Shown here: positions 60,044 to 64,000 of the stretch, piece after piece
Layout of the letters: every line of letters starts with the position of its first letter
Position numbering within the stretch: position 1 is the first letter of the stretch
NCBI RefSeq assembly: GCF_024448135.1
Contig: NZ_JAMRYX010000236.1
Span: 1 to 64,000, forward strand
DNA length: 64,000 bases
Reading direction: 5' to 3'
From: Methylocystis suflitae
Lineage (GTDB): Bacteria > Pseudomonadota > Alphaproteobacteria > Rhizobiales > Beijerinckiaceae
Position numbers and translations under genes: made by a program
The notes under the pieces: model-generated
Database searches by the model: none
What the model saw: the letters and a program-made list of their open reading frames with translations, nothing else
What the model was told of the DNA's origin: nothing

Positions 60044-60167
60044 CCGTCAGATTGCGGGCGTCGTCCTCGACAATTGGCTCAAAGGGCGCCGCAAGGCGCT
60101 CTGGATCTCGAAATCCGACAAGCTCATCGAGGACGCCCGGCGCGACTGGGCGGCGCTCGGTCAACGC
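60044..60167 (+). pseudogene. Strawberry-notch-type helicase gene, right fragment
   Basis: After the IS3 element the reading frame resumes RQIAGVVLDNWLKGRRKALW and ISKSDKLIEDARRDWAALGQ, the sequence that directly follows GTGAGKG in strawberry-notch-like helicases. The gene is then lost at about 60167, where arsA sequence begins, so at least 80 per cent of it is deleted. Confidence 0.75.
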
Positions 60168-60634
60168 TGCATGGTTCGCTCGACAATCTGATGGTCAGCC
60201 GCATCGACCCGCACGCCGAAACCGAACGCTACCGGCAAGAGGTGCTGAGGACGAAGGGCGCAAAGCTCGACGCGCAGGGGCGCGCTTTGCTCGAAGAGGA
60301 TTTGCGCTCTCCCTGCACGGAAGAAATCGCCGTCTTTCAGGCATTCTCGCGCATCATCCGCGAAGCTGGCGAGAAATTCGTGGTCATGGACACTGCGCCG
60401 ACCGGCCACACGCTGCTGCTCCTGGATGCGACGGGCGCCTATCACCGCGAGGTCGCGCGGATGCTGGACGCCAAGGGCGCGCATTACATGACCCAATGAT
60501 GCAGCTTCAGGACCCGAATCGGACGAAGATCCTCCTTGTCACCTTGGCGGAAACGACGCCTGTCCTCGAAGCGGCAAATCTTCAAGCAGATTTGCGCCGT
60601 GCGGGCATCGAACCTTGGGCATGGGTCATCAATA

Positions 60635-61796
60635 ATACGATTTCCGGCTGATTACTTCGCATTGGCGATTTTCGACCACCAGTGGAAGCCGATTCGGCTC
60701 TTGACGGCGTCGCGTTCGTCGGCGGGAGCGACGCATCTTCGGGAGACGATCTCGTCCAACTCCTCGATCGTGGCGAGATGCTTGTTGACGATGGGCTCGT
60801 CGACGAGCGCCCACAGCGTCTCTGCCGGCTGCAGTTCGGGCGTGTAGGGTGGAAGAAAAACCAGGCGCGCGCCTTCGGGAACGTTCAGCCCCAGCCAGCG
60901 TTGTCGATGACGAGAACGATGGTTCGCTCATGGCAGGCACCGGCCTCGCGTGCGAAGGTTGCGAGCAACGCCTCGAAGAACGGCTTCGACACGCCGTCGT
61001 GCACATACCAGAAGGTCTCGCCCGTCGCCGGCGACACGAAAGCGGCGACATAGAGCCAATCGAAGCGATGATGGCCCGGCGCGATCGGCCTTTCGCCGAC
61101 AGGCGCCCAGACGCGGCGCGTGACGGGCTTCAGCCCGAGCCGATGTTCGTCGCTCGCGAAGACCTCGATCGGCCGGTCGGGATGCTTTTCGGCTTCCTCG
61201 GAGACGGCGTCTTCGAGCTTTTTTTGAGCGCCGCCGCTTCGTCGGGCGCGGCCGACTTCGGATTTTTCGGACGCGGCGTCTGGATCGACATGCCGCAAGC
61301 CTTCAGCGCCTCCCAACCGCGCTGAACGGCGACCTTCTCCAGCCCCAGTTCGCGTGCAAGAAAAGCTGCGACCTTGGCGCTCGTCCACAAGCCGCCGTCG
61401 CTGGGGGGATCGTTCAATCGAAGGCGAAGTTTTTCGAGAACGTCCAGCTTCAACACGCTTGGCCCAGAGCCGTTGCGGCGGAGCAGATCGCCCAGAGACT
61501 CGGGACCTTCCGCGTTGTAGCGCGCGGCGAGTTGCTCGATCCAGCGCCGACCGAACGACGTCATCTCGACGACCTTGCCGACGCTGTGTCCCTTGGCGAG
61601 AAGCCAGATCGTCTGAAAATGCCGCGCCTCGCGCGCGTCCGAACTCGAAACATACCGCTCTCGCAACGCCTCGACGCTCAAATGCGCGGCTATCGTCGTC
61701 ATGACCCGCCTCCAGCGATTCATGACTACACAGTCTAACTGCTTCGAGTCGCCCAGGGGATCCCACCCCGCCCGAGTCAATCAGCCGGAAACCTTA
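60635..61796 (-). mobile_element. IS630-family element inserted in arsA
   Basis: Ends share TTTCCGGCTGATT (left, 60640-60652; right on the complement near 61775-61791). The element sits between duplicated TA dinucleotides (60633-60634 and 61797-61798), the IS630/Tc1 target. Deleting the element and one TA restores arsA codons GTC ATC AAT AAC AGC GTG. Confidence 0.85.
60652..61720 (-). pseudogene. IS630-family transposase with frameshifts
   Basis: The first frame (MNRWRRVMTTIAAHLSVEAL, HFQTIWLLAKGHSVGKVVEM, GLWTSAKVAAFLARELGLEK) holds the HTH domains. At a run of seven A (61219-61225) the frame changes to QKKLEDAVSEEAEKHPDRPI, EVFASDEHRLGLKPVTRRVW (first Asp) and RTIVLVIDNAGWG (second Asp). 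A one-base loss then moves to LNVPEGARLVFLPPYTPELQ and PAETLWALVDE (Glu). The A7 shift may be programmed, but the second is probably inactivating. Confidence 0.8.
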
Positions 61797-62058
61797 TAAC
61801 AGCGTGGCTGCGGCGCATCCGCGCTCGCCCCTCTTACGCAAGCGCGCCGAGAACGAACTGGCGGAAGTGAAAAGGTCGCGACAGACCATGCCAGCCGCTA
61901 CTCCGTCGTGCCGCTGCTAAGGGACGAGCCCGTCGGGGCGCCGCGACTTCTCGAATTGGCTGGCCATGCGACGGCCCCTGAAACGCCGCCTTAATTTTGA
62001 GGCTGTTATCTAAGCGAAGCGGTATTTGCTTAAATAATCGCCTCGGGCATTCTCCCGC

Positions 62059-62290
62059 CATGAGCGCTCAAGCGCCCAAAGCTGCCCGTCTCGGCCGCTA
62101 TGTGGAAACGCCCCTCGGCGGGGAAGTCGTGTGCGCCTTCGTTCCCCCTCCCCTGCCGCCAAGCCCGGAACCGACCTCCTGCCCCTTCTCGGACGCCTAA
62201 GCGCCACGGCGGACGCCGCTCGACGGCGCTGTGGTCCTGCTGCCGCGGCAGGAGCCCGCTACCGGGGGGCGGTGCGAGGCAATTGTCCTC
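62059..62290 (+). pseudogene. Fic/DOC-family N-terminal remnant
   Basis: MSAQAPKAARLGRYVETPLG, GEVVCAFVPPPLPP, then in another frame GTDLLPLLGRLS and in a third LDGAVVLLPRQEPATG match the start of Fic-type AMP transferases. The Fic core with HPFxDGNGR is absent. It is a decayed toxin-like gene. Confidence 0.6.
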
Positions 62291-62639
62291 AGGGAGCGAA
62301 CGCTTGGCTCCATTTCTCTCCGAAGGGCTGTTCGTTGGAGGAGCGCTCCCCTTGCCACCCCGGCATTGGCTCTTCGAGAGGGCCGCGTGCCGGCCTGAAA
62401 GAGCAGCGATGTCGCCACAAGCGGCTTGCTTGCCGCACGCTCCCCGCGACTTCTTTCCTCTGCCCTGCTCTGCCCTGCCCTGCGTTCGCGCTTCGGGCAT
62501 TCCGCGCGGAGCAAAGAAATCGACGGGAAGCGCTCTTCGCTTTGCTTCGGCCCTTCGAGTGCAGCGCGATCCGCCCGTGGCGCGTGATCGCTGTCAGGCC
62601 GCGATCGGCGCGGGTTCAAGCGACAGCACCAAAGCCATG
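62291..62639. other. Gap without recognised gene
   Basis: Frames are open on several strands because of the high GC content, but none shows a family motif or a good start. A repeated CTGCCCTG tract lies near 62460-62485. Confidence 0.4.
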
Positions 62640-63345
62640 AACCGATCACCAAGCACAATCGCCGTCCTCGCATCTACTCGATGAACTCGCCTTGCACGGC
62701 TATAGCCCTAGGGACGACGAACTGGAGCCACGCCCCCTGCCCTCTTCTGACGCCGCATCTTGGCGTGCGAAGCGCCGTCGAGTTGATCGCGCAAGGACTG
62801 ACGCTCACCGGACGTCGCAACGCTTTTGAACTCTTCCGCGACCATCTCGCGGAGCTCTATGCGACCGAAACGGGCTCCGCCTGGCGTCCCCGTTCCGGTT
62901 CAAAGGTCAATCACCGCGCGTCGACCGCTGCGATGGTCGACAGCCAGGACCTCCTCAACGGCAAGAAGCTGGCCGAGACGCAAGTGCTCTTGCCGCGCGG
63001 ACATCGGATCGCTTTCGCCGGCGGAGTTGATTGCAACAATCATCAGCGCATTTGGAATGCTCTCGACAAGGTTCAGCGAAGCATCCCGACATGGTCCTTT
63101 TCCATGGCGGCGGCGCAAAGGGAGCCGAACGGATCGCGTCCTGCTGGGCGGACAATCGCAAGGTTCCTCAGGTCGCCTTTAAACCGGAGTGGACCCGTCA
63201 TAAGAAGGCCGCACCGTTCAGGCGCAATGATGTGATGCTCGAAACACTACCGATCGGCGTGATCGTCCCGGCTCGTGGATTGTCGAGAACCTCGCCGACA
63301 AGGCGTGCAAGATGGGAGTTCCGGCGTGGCGGTTTGACGTCGCAC
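62640..63345 (+). pseudogene. DUF2493-family gene with deletions and frameshifts
   Basis: Pieces read LDELALHGYSPRDDELEPRP, then VELIAQGLTLTGRRNAFELF, SAWRPRSGSKVNHRASTAAM, LPRGHRIAFAGGVDCNNHQR, DMVLFHGGGAKGAERIASCW, NRKVPQVAFKPEWTRHKKAA and ENLADKACKMGVPAWRF. This is a plasmid-type DUF2493 protein missing a middle block of about 90 residues and changing frame at about 62760, 63080 and 63260. DUF2493 genes often lie near plasmid replication or transfer loci. Confidence 0.75.
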
Positions 63346-63525
63346 CGCCGCGAGCGCCGTCAATTGTGGGTAGCGGTCCTTTCTTGCGCCGCCCTAGGAA
63401 TTGTGGAGCGCGCGAGAGTTGCCGGCCGGCAACTATTGTCACGCAGCAATTTATTTGTTTGCGAATCGGGCGTTAAGTTTTGATTAACTCAAAATTCCTT
63501 GCCACTGAGGCCGAATCGGGGGAAC

Positions 63526-63588
63526 GTGTCACGGCAAACGACGCCGATTGCGCTAGAAAGCGTGCCTAACGAGATTTGCCGTGGACAC
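63526..63588 (+). promoter_or_regulatory. Inverted repeat overlapping the repA start
   Basis: GTGTCACGGCAAA (63526-63538) and TTTGCCGTGGACAC (63575-63588) form an inverted repeat with one unpaired base; the right arm covers the repA start codon. RepA/RepB proteins of repABC plasmids autoregulate, so this may be an operator, or a hairpin that limits repA translation. The wider gap 63346-63580 holds no gene. Confidence 0.5.
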
Positions 63589-64000
63589 CCCTGCTCTCCA
63601 GTTTCGATCGAATGCGATCAACGAACTTGTCGGCGCCCATGCGCGGGAGCTTTCGGCTCGTCTCCAAGCGCATCGGCTGCAACTCTTCCCTCCTGAGGCG
63701 AAGAAGACTTTACGACGATTCTCGTCGCTCGAGGCTGCAAAACTGATCGGGGTTAATGACGGCTATTTGCGCCGCCTGTCTTTAGAGAAGAAAGGCCCAG
63801 CCGTCGAGGTCGGTCCAAATGGCCGCCGCTCGTACACCATCGGCGACATCCAGTCTTTACGCGTATATCTCGACGCCAGCAGCAAGCCCGACCGCAAATA
63901 TATTCCTTTTCGAAACGGCGCGGAGCATTTGCAGGTCATCTCTGTCGTCAATTTCAAAGGCGGCAGCGGCAAGACCACCACGGCAGCTCACCTCGCCCAA
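63581..64000 (+). CDS. repA: RepA, partition ATPase of a repABC operon (first 140 aa, cut by window edge)
   Basis: From GTG 63581 the frame is open to the window end: VDTPALQFRSNAINELVGAH, ARELSARLQAHRLQLFPPEA, then the N-terminal DNA-binding region LRRFSSLEAAKLIGVNDGYL and RSYTIGDIQSLRVYLDASS, followed by HLQVISVVNFKGGSGKTTTA with the Walker A motif KGGSGKTT. The N-terminal extension of about 110 residues before Walker A is typical of RepA in repABC plasmids and unlike the short ParA at 617. repB and repC should follow to the right. Confidence 0.92.
   Translation, partial: MDTPALQFRSNAINELVGAHARELSARLQAHRLQLFPPEAKKTLRRFSSLEAAKLIGVNDGYLRRLSLEKKGPAVEVGPNGRRSYTIGDIQSLRVYLDASSKPDRKYIPFRNGAEHLQVISVVNFKGGSGKTTTAAHLAQ

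Larger units (their letters stand above)
60168..61994 (+). pseudogene. arsA: arsA (arsenical pump ATPase) fragment split by IS630
   Basis: Part one (60168-60634) reads LDNLMVSRIDPHAETERYRQ, VVMDTAPTGHTLLLLDATGA, then after a one-base loss at about 60495 MMQLQDPNRTKILLVTLAET, TPVLEAANLQADLRRAGIEP and WAWVIN. Part two (61799-61994) continues NSVAAAHPRSPLLRKRAENE, then in another frame DHASRYSVVPLLRDEPVGAP and RLLELAGHATAPETPP. Together they are the C-terminal half of ArsA. The N-terminal half with the first Walker A is missing. The rest of an ars operon is not seen. Confidence 0.85.

Noticed and set aside
1-64000. CRISPR arrays, complete tRNAs or rRNA genes
   Set aside because: No regularly spaced repeats with unique spacers and no complete tRNA or rRNA were seen; only a tRNA-Asp-like 3' half was found.

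Overview
The window looks like part of a large plasmid from an alphaproteobacterium, most likely in the Hyphomicrobiales/Rhizobiales (inference). The reasons are high GC with dense overlapping genes, a repABC-type RepA cut by the right edge, a MOBP relaxase with MobC and a complete VirB/VirD4 apparatus, and many rhizobial-type insertion sequences. A decayed glyA copy is compatible with a methylotroph, but this does not settle the host.

Layout. (1) 1-19.7 kb is a conjugative backbone: parA with a KorB-like parB behind three 14-bp palindromes; a candidate oriT with a TATCCTG nic core; mobC and a VirD2-like relaxase; a higBA toxin-antitoxin pair; an LPD7-like protein; then, read leftwards, virB1-like, virB2, B3, B4, B5, an EexN-like lipoprotein, B6, a B7-like lipoprotein, B8, B9, B10, B11 and virD4. 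A LuxR-type receptor without a visible AHL synthase faces the operon promoter. (2) 20.1-24 kb holds both subunits of an archaeal-type DNA topoisomerase VI, divergent from a frameshifted primase-polymerase gene. This is the most unusual content. (3) 24.1-38.2 kb is a mixed accessory region: a thioredoxin-like protein, hipBA, bacterioferritin, a pterin dehydratase, a RES/Xre pair, many gene remnants (glyA, SRAP peptidase, DUF429, DUF3768) and broken IS5, ISNCY, IS3 and IS21 elements. (4) 38.3-52.5 kb is a polysaccharide region: rfbBCDA for dTDP-rhamnose, an O-antigen ligase/polymerase-like protein, a FecR-like protein, Wza, a Wzc-type tyrosine kinase and two unassigned partners. It is interrupted by a recombinase remnant, a ParDE-like pair and an intact IS3 element. 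(5) 52.5-63.4 kb is an insertion graveyard. Its centrepiece is a nested insertion: a strawberry-notch-type helicase gene is split by an IS3 element, which is itself split by a serine-recombinase module. Both target sites can be rebuilt exactly. arsA is likewise split by IS630 at a TA site. (6) 63.5-64 kb is the start of repA.

How it works together. The plasmid carries its own transfer, partition and addiction functions (HigBA, HipBA, RES-Xre, ParDE-like). It may supply a surface polysaccharide system and an exotic topoisomerase. Two unrelated partition systems (ParA/KorB-like at the left, RepA of repABC at the right) suggest a cointegrate history.
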